Both the position numbers and the translations under genes were made by a program. From positions 1-46,271 of the forward strand of contig JANBPT010000303.1 of assembly GCA_027575765.1 (NCBI GenBank): a stretch of 46,271 bases of DNA, written 5' to 3'. The notes under the pieces are model-generated. The model was not told where the DNA came from. It searched no databases and saw nothing but the letters and a program-made list of their open reading frames with translations. The stretch is from Tieghemiomyces parasiticus (lineage: Eukaryota; Kickxellomycota; Dimargaritomycetes; Dimargaritales; Dimargaritaceae). Shown here in pieces: positions 21,816 through 31,864 of this stretch (position 1 is the stretch's first letter; every line of letters begins with the position of its first letter).

Positions 21816-21835
21816 CTTTCTATGCAGATAGAAAG
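21816..21835. repeat. 8-bp perfect hairpin with a four-base loop
   Basis: CTTTCTAT-GCAG-ATAGAAAG lies six bases after the larger inverted repeat. Two perfect stems in 77 bases is unusual for the window. Confidence 0.55.
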
Positions 21836-22404
21836 TAACGCCAGGCAATTCACTATTTTGGCCACTAACGCAAACAAGCTATAGTAGATCAACGTAACCG
21901 ATATATGCATTTGCTACCTCTACACTGCTGGGAGCCAAAAGTCCAAGCCATTGTGTCAGGCGGAGTTTTATTGAAGACGGGCTCACCTAGGGAAGGCCGG
22001 CGTGGCCAAACGGTTGCAAGTTGGAGAACTTAGTAAGCGGGTGGTAAAAAAGTGGGGGCACGCGACGCCGTGAGGACAGGGTAAAGTAGAATAAATAAAA
22101 CGAATGAAATACTGAGAAGAAGAGAGATGGGTCGGGGCCCTCCCCTGGCCCTTGTCTATACCCTCTGGAGAACGTTATTGTTTAGCTTGGCCCGATGAGC
22201 CTGGTAGCAGGCGAAGCGCAGGGGTTGGGAAGAGGGGTGGTGGTACTAGGGAGGTCAGTCCTTGGGGGCCGTCTCCCATACCCCTCCGCCACAAACCAAA
22301 GTCCTGTATTACATTCCTTTAATGCTGACACGCTTAGTCTTTTACATGGTAGCATACCGTTGCTGTTACCTCGCCTTTATTTATTCTGTGATTTCTTTAT
22401 TCTT

Positions 22405-22760
22405 TTCTTTACGTCTTTTCACATGATTGCTGCTGATAAACATCACACCATGAGTGTGGTCAGAAAGAATATATAATCCCTATCTGCCGGCCGCCTCAAT
22501 AAATGACAGACTGTCATACAACTTCTCTTTTACTTAGATCATATTCTCGCCCCGTCGCACTACCCTTCACCACGTTCATGCTTTCTCTTGTGCCGTATTT
22601 CATCATTGCTGTCATACAAACATCATCTGTAGTTGCAGGTCGGAACACTTATACGATGACTATCTACCAATCCCCTCTATAAACAACAGACTGCCATGAC
22701 TTTTCATTTATTATTTCGTATTCTCGCCCCTTATAGCCGCCCACTCTACCACAGATCGTA
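22405..22760 (+). repeat. Degenerate tandem duplication, period about 177 bp
   Basis: Unit A (about 22405-22578) and unit B (about 22583-22760) share, in the same order and spacing, CATSATTGCTG, AAACATCA, a TAATCCC/CAATCCCC block followed by an ATAAA element, ACAGACTGYCAT and TATTCTCGCCCC. The units have diverged considerably elsewhere. Each copy has a TATA-like or ATAAA element. An AAATATATAATCCC match near 23582 may be a third fragment. Confidence 0.55.
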
Positions 22761-23862
22761 AGGGCAGAGATGGACCGTGGTTGGGGCCACACAAATTGGG
22801 TGGACTTTGCCACCAATAATGGCTTGGATTGTGGGTGATGACTAGTGACTGCCGTGGTTTGCACCTTGGCTACCACTGCACATGTAATGCATAAACTATC
22901 GTGACCATTTGTGGTAGGTAGAGACCTGAGGGGCGGTTTATCGATGTCAAAAGCAAGATAAGTAAAAGGCAAAGTAGATTATGTCGGTAGGATAATTAGC
23001 TTTATATGGCTGGTGGATGTGGTGAGTGACCATGAGTCATCTGAGCTGGTCAGTGATAAATGATGGGGGGCGGACGTGCTTCTAGTATGGATATGCCGCG
23101 ACTTGCAGGGTTCCCGGTTGTTATCTGCGCCCATGGCTCTTGGACGTCCACACCATTCCGTCCGTTTTTAATATATGTGTGTTGGTGGGTAACAAGAAAT
23201 CATTTGGTATAGTAAAGGGACCTAGTTTAGATGCATCCCGTATGGAGGGGATGGACTGGATTCCCGGCAATTCCATATGCAAAATCGGAAGGCCAGTATC
23301 TTTAGGGTCCTGAAATCGCGGTCGTTTATGATAGAAGTGGAACTGAGACCATTCCATCAGGACGGTCGCGCTTAATGGAAGATGATATTTGGCAGGAAGG
23401 CGCGCCCGTGAGCCCTGCGGCTACGCCATGCCCTAATCTACGCTGATTAATAGTTCCAGGCTTTCTGGCCAGTACCGTACGTGTGGGCATTACCCGCAGA
23501 TCCTAGTGATTAGTTTATATCTAAGTTACAATATCACACGAGCTATGCAGCCATGACCCACATACGTGTCAAGGACATTGGAAAATATATAATCCCCTAG
23601 ACACCATGTGTGTGTGTGTGCGGTTAACCAACACAACTGTGCTAGGGTCGATGAAATCCCGTTCGCCACTGATTCTCTGGGAAAGGAAAGACCTCAGCTC
23701 CTTGCCGTGAACCTTATCTCAAGATTCACTATAACCCTTCCCTTGACCATTCCCGCACTCCTAGGTGCCCTTTCTAACCACTTACAAATCCCAATAGCCC
23801 ACCTTGCAACACCTCGTCGCCACTCGGCCCCCGCATCGACGAGCCCTTTCTCGATTTGAACC

Positions 23863-25131
23863 ATGACCAATGACCCAAACCTCTCGCGTTTCCGAACGCC
23901 CATCACCGACATGCACTTCCAAGGGTTTCTGAGTCTAAGTAAACCGCCACTGGACGCACGGAAGCGGAAGGCCAGCCCAGCCACCCCGGCGCCCTTGGCG
24001 ACGCGGGTCAGGACGGAGAAGCCAGCCCCAGCCCGTCGGCGGGGCTCTACGCAGAGTGAGGGTGGAGAATCCGAAACGAGCTCTTCCTCGGCGACTGCAT
24101 TGGTCGATGGACGTTCGCTACTGACCAGGAGCGGCAGCGAACTGGTGGCCAGCTCTAGTACGCGGGAGCCAAGATGCCAGGATCGGACAGCAGCCCCGGT
24201 GCCAGATTCAGGTAGCGATGTTGACGTTGAGGAGGTACTTCTGATGGACGACGAAATGCCGAGGTCATCATCGCCAGCAGTCGAACCGACACATTCTAAC
24301 GTGGGCGAAACATTGACGGCGCCGACCTCACCGCCAGAGCCCGCACCAGTAGATACGATCGAGGGGACCACGTCAACGGAAGATGCTACCGATTCCGCTA
24401 ATCCATCAACAGCAGATACCCCACCGACCGGGGCATCACTAGGTATCCGTGATACGATCCTGTATCTGACTTCACGCGCCCAGTTCCAGCGCAACCTCGA
24501 CCGACACCGTGACAACCCCCAACATCTCCACACTGACATCGAGTTTGTCGAAGATCAGTCACCGCCGACCCTGGTAGATCAGTACCGTGCGGACGCGGCG
24601 GCCGTTTTTCGACGCAAACTCAAGGGACTCCTTCTCGGTATCGACTTCCACCTCCCGGACGCGCTTCGCATCCTCCACAACGCCTCGGGTGACTGGGATG
24701 TAGCCCGCCAAGTTCTGTGGCGCGGGCCCGCCGCGTGTCCCGGGTACTCAGTATGGACCCCAGAGGACGACCGGACCCTGTGTAATGCCACTGAGTATGC
24801 CGTGATCCACGCCCTTATTGTGCGTAAAGGGTCCGGCGCTATTAGCCGTCGCCTAGAGTACCTCGCTAGGTACTATCAACGGGAGATGAACCCTGCGGCT
24901 CGTCAAGTTCTGGCGGAGTTGGAATCCGCCGCCACTGCACCGTCCCGGTCCGGGGATGCAACCGCCGAGGAGGGTGGAATGACGGGGTCGGGCCGACCGG
25001 TCACGGTCGGGCTGCTTGAGGCCCGTGATCTGTTGGAACAAGATCCCTTCGTAGCTGCCTGTGCTGGATTTGTGGGTACCGCCGACACTGATAAGGACGA
25101 ACGAGTCTTGGGCACTGCAACGGCTCCGTAG
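23863..25131 (+). CDS. Rap1 C-terminal (RCT) domain protein, TERF2IP-like
   Basis: Single exon, 422 aa, start context accATGACC. Residues 1-240 are low complexity (Ser/Thr/Pro/Glu) with a basic patch at 33-60 and an acidic hydrophobic stretch DVDVEEVLLMDDE (119-131) that could be a SUMO-interaction-like motif. Residues about 250-335 match the Rap1 C-terminal helical domain: a two-helix unit with NASGDWDVARQVLWRG, then GYSVWTPEDDRTL (294-306), and after a loop VRKGSGAISRRLEYL (320-334). Human RAP1 has the same arrangement of GELEA.., GYPIWSRQDD and KFGAQNVARRIEF; I compare from memory, without an alignment. The RCT binds TRF2/Taz1-type telomere proteins. No BRCT or Myb domain is visible in the single exon. 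The tail after 360 is Gly/Thr-rich with a helix LEARDLLEQDPFVAA. The role in telomere protection is inferred. Confidence 0.6.
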   Translation: MTNDPNLSRFRTPITDMHFQGFLSLSKPPLDARKRKASPATPAPLATRVRTEKPAPARRRGSTQSEGGESETSSSSATALVDGRSLLTRSGSELVASSSTREPRCQDRTAAPVPDSGSDVDVEEVLLMDDEMPRSSSPAVEPTHSNVGETLTAPTSPPEPAPVDTIEGTTSTEDATDSANPSTADTPPTGASLGIRDTILYLTSRAQFQRNLDRHRDNPQHLHTDIEFVEDQSPPTLVDQYRADAAAVFRRKLKGLLLGIDFHLPDALRILHNASGDWDVARQVLWRGPAACPGYSVWTPEDDRTLCNATEYAVIHALIVRKGSGAISRRLEYLARYYQREMNPAARQVLAELESAATAPSRSGDATAEEGGMTGSGRPVTVGLLEARDLLEQDPFVAACAGFVGTADTDKDERVLGTATAP

Positions 25132-25716
25132 CCCCACACATCTAGCATCCTTGTCCCAGGACAGATATTTTTTATCCCTATAAAACCCACATTGTACCGG
25201 TGGTGTTCACTATTTCGAGCTTATGGTCAAGTGTAAATCATCCAGCGGTATATACATATATATATATATACCGCTAGCTAGCTCAGCCTCCAGCGTTGAC
25301 GATAAGTGGCTTTTTTAATCGCATGTGGGTAAGTCAATCCGTGCCAGGGCGATATCTGATTTTGCTGATTCAGAATTCCACATATTCTACAGCAAACTCA
25401 CTAGATGATGAAGCGCACCATGAAAAAATCACGTGACTTAACGTTATTCGGATGACGTTTGTTTTCACTCGTACATCCTCCCTAACCTGGTTGGCCGCCA
25501 TCGGGCTCATGTACTTTTGGAGGGCTCCCTCCATTCATGCGGCCTTGTAGCCAATTTGCTCGTTTCTCATTCCCTTTGACTTTACCTCTCCAACTTTCTT
25601 AGCCTGTTGTCCCCCTTAATACACATTGAACAGTACTGCTTTCGACCGCCGTCGTCAATTTCCCGTATAGACCCGTCACCGCCCGCACGCCCCTCACATT
25701 CATCCTGAATCTCGCC
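25132..25716. other. Spacer between the Rap1-like and RRM genes
   Basis: It contains the 3' end of the Rap1-like gene with a TTTTTT/TATAAAA segment at about 25167-25185, the AT-rich palindrome at 25244, and a pyrimidine-rich leader (about 25540-25700) before the RRM gene start. CACGTGA at 25431 is an E-box core that could regulate the downstream gene. Confidence 0.45.
25244..25275. repeat. AT-rich perfect palindrome with 11-bp arms
   Basis: Arms AGCGGTATATA and TATATACCGCT enclose ten further alternating A/T bases that can extend the pairing. It lies 113 bases after the Rap1-like stop codon, where it could extrude as a cruciform or fold as a 3' UTR hairpin. Confidence 0.55.
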
Positions 25717-26397
25717 ATGCCGACGCCCGCCGTTCGCTTCTCCCTCCCGGTGTTCCGCCTCCAAAAGTTTACTCATACCGACCACCTGCTCAGCTACTTT
25801 TCCCAATTCGGCCGCATTATCCAGTTCCGTCTGTTCCGGGTAAGCTGGTGGTCTTGTAAAGCGTATGCCTCATTGGACATCTCGATGCTTCGAAGGGGCA
25901 GCCGGCTATGGTGATGACCGTTACTGTCACCAATGTTGTGTACATTTTTTTTCTTTGGTTAGCTAACTCACTTTCTGCTTATTTTTCATCTGCAACCCAC
26001 CCACCGGCCCCTCCCCTCACGACAGGATCCATCGACTCGGCAATGCACCGGGGCTGGTAGAGTGGTCTACAGCAACGTTCAGGATGCGCAGAAGGTCCTC
26101 GACCAGCAGCACCACCTCGTACCGAACCTCAAGTTCAACGTGACCGTTCGCGAGGATTTTACTGAGACGGAGAAGCGTAAGTATCAGGGTTGTGAACCGC
26201 TCAGTCCCGCCAGCTTGAGGTTGTCCCCAGATGGGGTAGAACGTGTACTAACCAAATATCATTCGCGTTCCTCGCCGCTCCCATCACGTTGCACATGGCC
26301 AGCCGACCGCTTTCTGGATGACTTTGGTTTCACGGATTTCAAGCATTTCAATTCTACTCGCAGGACCCAACAGGAGCCCACCAAGGAAAATTGCTAA
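25717..26397 (+). CDS. Small single-RRM RNA-binding protein (SLIRP-like)
   Basis: Three exons, 25717-25839, 26026-26176 and 26303-26397, encoding 122 aa. Intron 1 (186 bp) has GTAAGC and GACAG; intron 2 (126 bp) has GTAAGT, a perfect TACTAAC branch site near 26247 and acceptor GCCAG, the first AG after it. The protein is one RRM: beta-1/RNP2-like FSLPVF, helix HTDHLLSYFSQFG, RIIQFRLFRD, an RNP1-like GAGRVVYSN, helix VQDAQKVLDQQHHLV and strand LKFNVTVRED. It ends with PDRFLDDFGFTDFKHF and a short polar tail. RNP1 lacks the usual Phe/Gly-Phe pattern, having VV at that site. Small RRM proteins of this size include mitochondrial SLIRP-like factors; the family name and location are inferred. Intron 2 is a multiple of three and free of in-frame stops, so its retention would give a 164-residue form. 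Confidence 0.75.
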
Positions 26398-27399
26398 CCA
26401 AATACAGATTATGACAGTAGTCCTCCGGTGCTGAAATGGATTCTCTAGATGAAATTGGTGTGTGAGATACCGTGTGCTGGTGAGAAGGGCTAGTGGGCCG
26501 ATGAAACGATTGGCACGTGACAGTAAAATGGGACAGGGGAATGTGGATTTAACAAGGTTAGAGAATAAGGCAACCAAGTCCCAACACCCATGTATAGTCC
26601 TGCTGATAGGAAAGTGGAATGCTTCAGGGCAGCTTTGGTCCCCTACGTAGTGCGCCGAGATAAAAGAGGGGGAGAAACCAGCCCTCCACTCTTAACCATG
26701 TGCAACGGCGGATCCGGAGCGGCCTCTGCCCTGACGATCTGGTCATGCTTTCAGACCGCTACACTAATGTGGCTAAATGGCCCAGCCTTTTGTCACGCCA
26801 CACGTCCGTTCAACGCTACTCTGGGCTTCTGTCGTGGGCATTCAACGCTGGCCTAGTGTGCTAGACGCTACCTTGGTGCAGATAAGGCCTAGGAAAGTAC
26901 GTCCATGTAGCCACTGGTGGAGATGCCACCCAGGGCCACGGCGGGCTCCAATCCACGATAGGGGGCGCCACGGGGTCTAGGTCGACGGGGTTCCGTTCAC
27001 CCAGGAACACACACACCTCGCCTGGATATGTAAATCGTGGCTGCCGTAGTGGTTGATAGGGCTACATTGCACCAGCGTGAGGCCCTACCCATTGGGCCAA
27101 ACTCCCAACCGCCATGGCAAACAGGCTGGTTTGATCGGCCATGCTCGCAGAACCCCACCCGTTCTGTCAGGTGAAAATTAAGGTAATGGCTAGGAGTGGG
27201 CAGAGGGCTTCGTCCCGATGATCGGCAGGACCGTTGCCCGCACCAGCACACTCGGGGAGGTGGCTGGCGAAGTAGTCGTGGGAGGAAGGAAATGCCCAGC
27301 GCAATCGACGACACGATAGGAGAAAAGGCAGGGGGGGGGAGAGGACGGGAGTGGCCTGCGCTAGGTGCGCGTGGTGTGCAGGAACTTATTATTATGATA
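26398..27399. other. Intergenic region, no gene seen
   Basis: About 1 kb after the RRM gene. Several short frames occur on both strands without domain, bias or splice support. A G-run (27330-27341) is the only sequence of note. Confidence 0.5.
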
Positions 27400-28044
27400 T
27401 TTTTTTTCGCCCCACGCTGTACAACTACGCGGCGCCACGGCCCCGCCGCTGTCAGGCCCGCTCCCCCTCCCCCCGCACGAGAGCACAGCTTCCACCCAGT
27501 ACCTCACGTGCAAGCTCCAAAGGCACTTGGTATGTTAATCGGAGCACGGCACCCGCCCTCCCAGCCGGCCCGCCTCTCCCGCCCTTTCGGTTTATTACCT
27601 TCAACGGGCTATAGTTGCCAAAGACCTTTATCCGCGTTGTCGCACCCTTGGCCTTGCGGGTTACGACTCTGCCTCTTTATACATACTTACGTTCCTTGCC
27701 GTCCTTTAATATAGTTTTGTTGTTCGGTACCTCTCTCATCCCTCAGTTCATCACCCGACCCATCTGGTCCCCCTCCCTCGTTGAGCCAGTAAGTTATCTT
27801 CCGCTTGTGCATTCCTACCCCATCCAACTCCGCCAGACGCCATCTCTCGATCTCGATCCTCCGCAGCATCTGATATAGAGCTCGGCCCGATCCCGCCAGA
27901 TCCACCAGGCAACGTCAGAGCAGGAGTTCCTTTCCCACACATACTAAATTTATTCCCCCCTCGCCGCTTCTGGGAAGTCAATTCTAACCGCCGCCGCCCC
28001 CTCTCCTCCTCTACGCCCTATTCCACGTTCCCATCCTGGCAGCC
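27400..28044 (+). promoter_or_regulatory. Pyrimidine-rich promoter/leader of the elongase gene
   Basis: The plus strand is strongly C/T-rich from about 27440 to the start codon at 28045, as upstream of the RAX1-like gene. A CTTTATACATA element at about 27670 is a weak TATA candidate. Frames inside it are low complexity. Confidence 0.4.
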
Positions 28045-28920
28045 ATGCCGACTAGCGCTACCCAGGTCTTCCCGGTCTACCTTTATGACTATTTCGCCCG
28101 CGGCTACGAGCTCGTCACGGGCCACCCCGCCGACTCGTTCGAGTACGTGCGCGGGGAGACTCTATTGTCGACCAACCGGGAGTCGTTCGCCATCATGATG
28201 GCCTACTTTGTGGTCATCTTTGGCGGGCAGGTCGTCATGAAGAACTTCAAGCCCATCCGGGCCAATTTCCTCTTCCAGCTGCACAACTTTGTGCTGACGG
28301 TCATTTCCGGCGGACTACTTCTCCTATTTTTGGAGCAGATTGTGCCCATCGTTCGCGAGCACGGCGTGTTTTACTCGGTGTGCAACTCTGGGGCCTGGAC
28401 TCAGCCCCTGGAGCTCCTCTACTATCTCAACTACCTGACCAAGTACTACGAGCTGATTGACACGGTGTTCCTGGTGCTGCGCAAGAAGAAGCTTGAGTTT
28501 CTGCACTACTACCACCACAGTCTCACCATGCTGCTGTGCTTCACCCAGCTCAACGGCCGTACCGCCGTGTCGTACGTGCCCATCACCCTTAACCTGGCCG
28601 TCCATGTGCTCATGTACTACTACTACTGGCGCGCCAGCTGCGGCGTCAAGATTTGGTGGAAGAAGTACCTCACTCTGTTCCAGATCACCCAGTTCATCAT
28701 TGACCTCGGCTTCGTTTATTTCTGCACCTACACCTACTTTGCCACCGCCTACTACCCCCACCTCCCCAACATGGGCACCTGCACCGGTACCGAGACCGCC
28801 GCCCTCTTTGGATGCGGTTTGCTCTCCTCCTACCTCCTGCTCTTTATCCAGTTCTTTTTCAAGACCTACACCAAGAAACCCGTTGCTGGCCAGGCCGCCC
28901 CTGCCAAGAAGACTGCCTAA
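28045..28920 (+). CDS. ELO-family very-long-chain fatty acid elongase (3-ketoacyl-CoA synthase)
   Basis: Single exon, 291 aa, start context gccATGCCG, strongly biased to C or G in third positions. All ELO signatures are present in order: KYYELIDTVFLVLRKKK (133-149), the catalytic histidine box HYYHH (154-158), NLAVHVLMYYYYW (183-195) and TLFQITQF (210-217). Hydrophobic stretches at about 47-63, 78-98, 116-131, 160-192, 213-235 and 252-273 fit six or seven membrane spans in the endoplasmic reticulum. The C-terminus ends KKTA, a dilysine ER-retrieval signal. The enzyme condenses malonyl-CoA with acyl-CoA in the first step of each elongation cycle, supplying long chains for sphingolipids or unsaturated fatty acids. 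Chain-length preference (Elo1/2/3 type) cannot be read with confidence. Confidence 0.93.
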   Translation: MPTSATQVFPVYLYDYFARGYELVTGHPADSFEYVRGETLLSTNRESFAIMMAYFVVIFGGQVVMKNFKPIRANFLFQLHNFVLTVISGGLLLLFLEQIVPIVREHGVFYSVCNSGAWTQPLELLYYLNYLTKYYELIDTVFLVLRKKKLEFLHYYHHSLTMLLCFTQLNGRTAVSYVPITLNLAVHVLMYYYYWRASCGVKIWWKKYLTLFQITQFIIDLGFVYFCTYTYFATAYYPHLPNMGTCTGTETAALFGCGLLSSYLLLFIQFFFKTYTKKPVAGQAAPAKKTA

Positions 28921-30779
28921 GGTCTTATCCGGTCCTCAGACGGTAGCAGCTCAACAGGGCAGCGGGGGTTGTTTCGTGTTTACCTCCTACCATGGCATTT
29001 CCCCTTTTTGGCTGGCGCGATCTCCTCCCCCCCCCACTCCTACTCCTCCTTCTTCTCTCTATCCCGGCATTAAGGCTCTGCCTGTGAAACTTTTGGTAGT
29101 TGACGTCTGATTTATCTTCCCCTCCCCCTCATCCATTATTTTCCATCTTTCCTCCCATGTCCGTGCTGATAATTAAATTGCTTCGTTTGATCCTTAGGCT
29201 GAGGAGATCGGACTAGTGCGAATAGATACGAGCCAAAAAGGTTAACACAAAGCTTGGCCTCGCTCCCAATGATGAGGTGATGGAGGACTCCCCTAGAGCC
29301 AATCCCCCAAAAGTGTATAATAGTTAGAGTAGCGTTCAGCTTCAGCGATCTACTACACGGAGGCGCGTCGCCAAGCAGCTGCAGAGTGAAGGCTTGCTGG
29401 GGGGATGCAAGGAAGCAGGCTGACGGTGACTGTATAACCAATACCTTTTTCTACCGTTTAGCTTTCAGCCGGCTCGGACTAGCCCGGGTGCACCTTGTCG
29501 AGCATGTTACAAATAACACCGAGACGACTTGTCTAGCAGCAGCTACTCACACATTGTGAAAGAGCAGACCAGGAGGGTCCTGACGTAGGGGGATTTAATC
29601 AATCACACGAAGGGTAACGTCGTAATCATAAAGATTAGACTGCGTCTGGAAGGAGGAGGGGGGGTCTCTTGTCAAGGACGTATTCTCCATATGTTTATTG
29701 CTAAAGCCTTCATCTGTGAGTCGCAGAACTTTGCAGTGTAACTGGTTCGTTTTGCCTGTCAACGTTGGGATACCTCCTTTACCTTTATTAAACTGCTTTG
29801 GCCACCCACTCCTCCTTACGCTCCCTGCCACTTCCATAAGGAGCCCGAGAAATGGTCCAAAACATGTAAACAAGATCTGGAGACACGCACACGGTCCTAG
29901 CTGCGACCGATTGAGCATCCAAGAGAGAGAGAGAGACAGGGAGTAGAAGGTGCTTTTTAAAATTATTATTTTGTATAAATAGAATAAAACAAGGGTAAGG
30001 CCAATTCTCACACATCCATCAACTGAAACTGTGACTGGCAGAGTGTGGAGACGGCGATTATGAGTGCACCTATCTGTATGTACGTACATGGAGGTGAGGT
30101 CATACTACTAATCCGACGCGTTTCGTCGCCGATAGGCGGGACGCGTTGAAGCCTTGTGAGCCGATCTGAAGTCCTCTATCTAGCAACGAGGAAATGCACA
30201 AGAACAAAAAAAAAAAAAGAGAAAGAATTTGCGACCTCTTACCCTAAACAACCTTAACCAAAACAAAGTCGAATCACGCCTAGCCATCAGCTCTGATGGG
30301 ACTCGAGAGCGACTATGAATGACAAATCAGGTACCAGTCCGGTCGGCCAGTGCCACAGTACGAAAAATAAGAATAATAATAATCCATCCAGTAGTCCTTT
30401 GTTTATAAAAGTAGAAGAGACGTGGAAAGAAAAGCGAATCCAAAAAAAAACAAACTCATTCACCCCACCAGACCTGGAAACCGGCTGGTCAGACTCAAAC
30501 GGGTCAGTCGTAGTAACCGACCAGACGCACCGAAGCCCCCTCACTCATATGCCCCAATCCAAGGGGCGCAGAGCCGGTGGGTGGGAGATAGAAGGGACCT
30601 ACAAACCTACTGAGAACAGTGTCAAACGGATGAACGCCTAACTTATAGTGAAGCCTACTGAAAAGGACGAGATAGGCATTGCAAGGAGGAGGAGGAGGGA
30701 GGGGGAAAAGGAGGTGTGATAAGATGTACAGTGCAGTGAGACACTGAACGCGTTGCCCTCCCCTACTGAGGATTTACAC
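28921..30779. other. Intergenic region downstream of the elongase
   Basis: The first 200 bases are C/T-rich and probably 3' UTR. The rest is AT-richer, with a (GA)n run at about 29923-29938, a poly-A run at 30206-30217 and a GGA-repeat at about 30685-30697. No supported gene or RNA gene was found. Confidence 0.5.
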
Positions 30780-31860
30780 CTTTCGTCTGCCCTCCACTCT
30801 CCCAATCCCGCTCCGTCTGCTCCATACACGCTTCAGCTTAATTTCGGTTTGGCCGCTGCAGGACTCTCGTTCATTCACAACTCCTCCCCCTCCGAAGCCC
30901 GCAGTTTCTAGAGCTGCCGTGTGGGCGACCCAGGAGGCGGAAGGGGCGGGAGGAGGTTTTTTTTTCATCGTGGTGGCGGGTGGGTTGTAAAGCTGTGTCG
31001 TCACCAATACCTTGCCCAGGGCAAACCCTGATCTTCGTATCCCTGCTATACCCTAACGTTGATTATTGTTGTTTTTGGGTGAGGGTAGCCGTCTCCCCCC
31101 AATTGTTTACATCTCCTCTGCCTATCTATCCGTCCTAATACCCGTAATCGGACGAAAATAAACAACAGTATCCCACCACAGAGTCGACTCCCCCCCCCAC
31201 ACACACACACCTTCTCTCACCCCTCTCTCCCCACTACCGCCCTCACTCCCTCCCCATCCACACTCATTACCAGAGCTTTCGTTACGCGTTATTTTCATCG
31301 GCTAGTTATTATTTACTCTTTTCTCCCGTCCACACCCTTTCCCCCATACCAATCCCTTTCTCTCTCCCCTTCCTCCCTTCCCCGTGGTCGTGTTGTTGTT
31401 GTTTTGTAACGATCCCAACCCACAGTCTTGAGTATGAGGGTAACCACTCGCTATGCATCCCGCACGCGTACTCCCTTGTTATTGTTTTTTTCCCTCCCGC
31501 TTTGACGGGAGAAGAGGAGGAGGAAGTGTGTCCGGAATAGTCGGTATACTTAGCATTTGCCGTTTTAGGTAGTGCGAGGCTGAGAGGTGGAAGGGGGAGT
31601 GGCCTCCAGAGGTACACAGACGTTGTGCCCTTTTTTATCCTTCTTTTTTGGGTAGAGTGTGTAGTTTCTGCTGGTCGAATGTTTTGATCATCCCTCGTCT
31701 CCTGAACGCGTTCGAAACGGTGCCCGACCGGGTAACGGCTACCCGCCTACCATAATAGTCTCCTCGCTCGTGCCTATATAAACCCGCGTTATTCCCAGCC
31801 TCCGCTTCCCGTGTATCATTACCCGCAGGCTACTCCCTATCCTATTTGTTTCCATTTGCA
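30780..31860 (+). promoter_or_regulatory. Pyrimidine-rich promoter-like island without an assigned gene
   Basis: About 1 kb that is C/T-rich on the plus strand, including a CA microsatellite (31196-31210), ending with a clean TATATAAA box (31775-31782) followed by more C/T-rich sequence. Its length and bias match the leaders of known genes in this window, so a plus-strand transcript probably starts near 31800. The only candidate product is the small spliced frame listed next. Confidence 0.35.
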
Positions 31861-31864
31861 ACTC

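Larger units (their letters stand above)
20900..23862. other. Gene-poor region with inverted repeats and a degenerate tandem duplication
   Basis: About 3 kb between the NmrA-like and Rap1-like genes with no supported gene. It contains at least five short perfect inverted repeats between 21096 and 21835, and a roughly 177-bp imperfect tandem duplication at about 22405-22760, both listed separately. The last 250 bases before 23863 should hold the Rap1-like promoter; an ATATATAAT at about 23584-23592 is a TATA candidate. Confidence 0.5.

Noticed and set aside
22012..22030. TGGCCAAACGG resembling a tRNA A box
   Set aside because: No B box follows within 100 bases and no cloverleaf can be drawn.
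22195..22476. 93-codon plus-strand frame ending in a hydrophobic stretch
   Set aside because: No domain and no third-position bias, and its end lies inside the degenerate tandem duplication.
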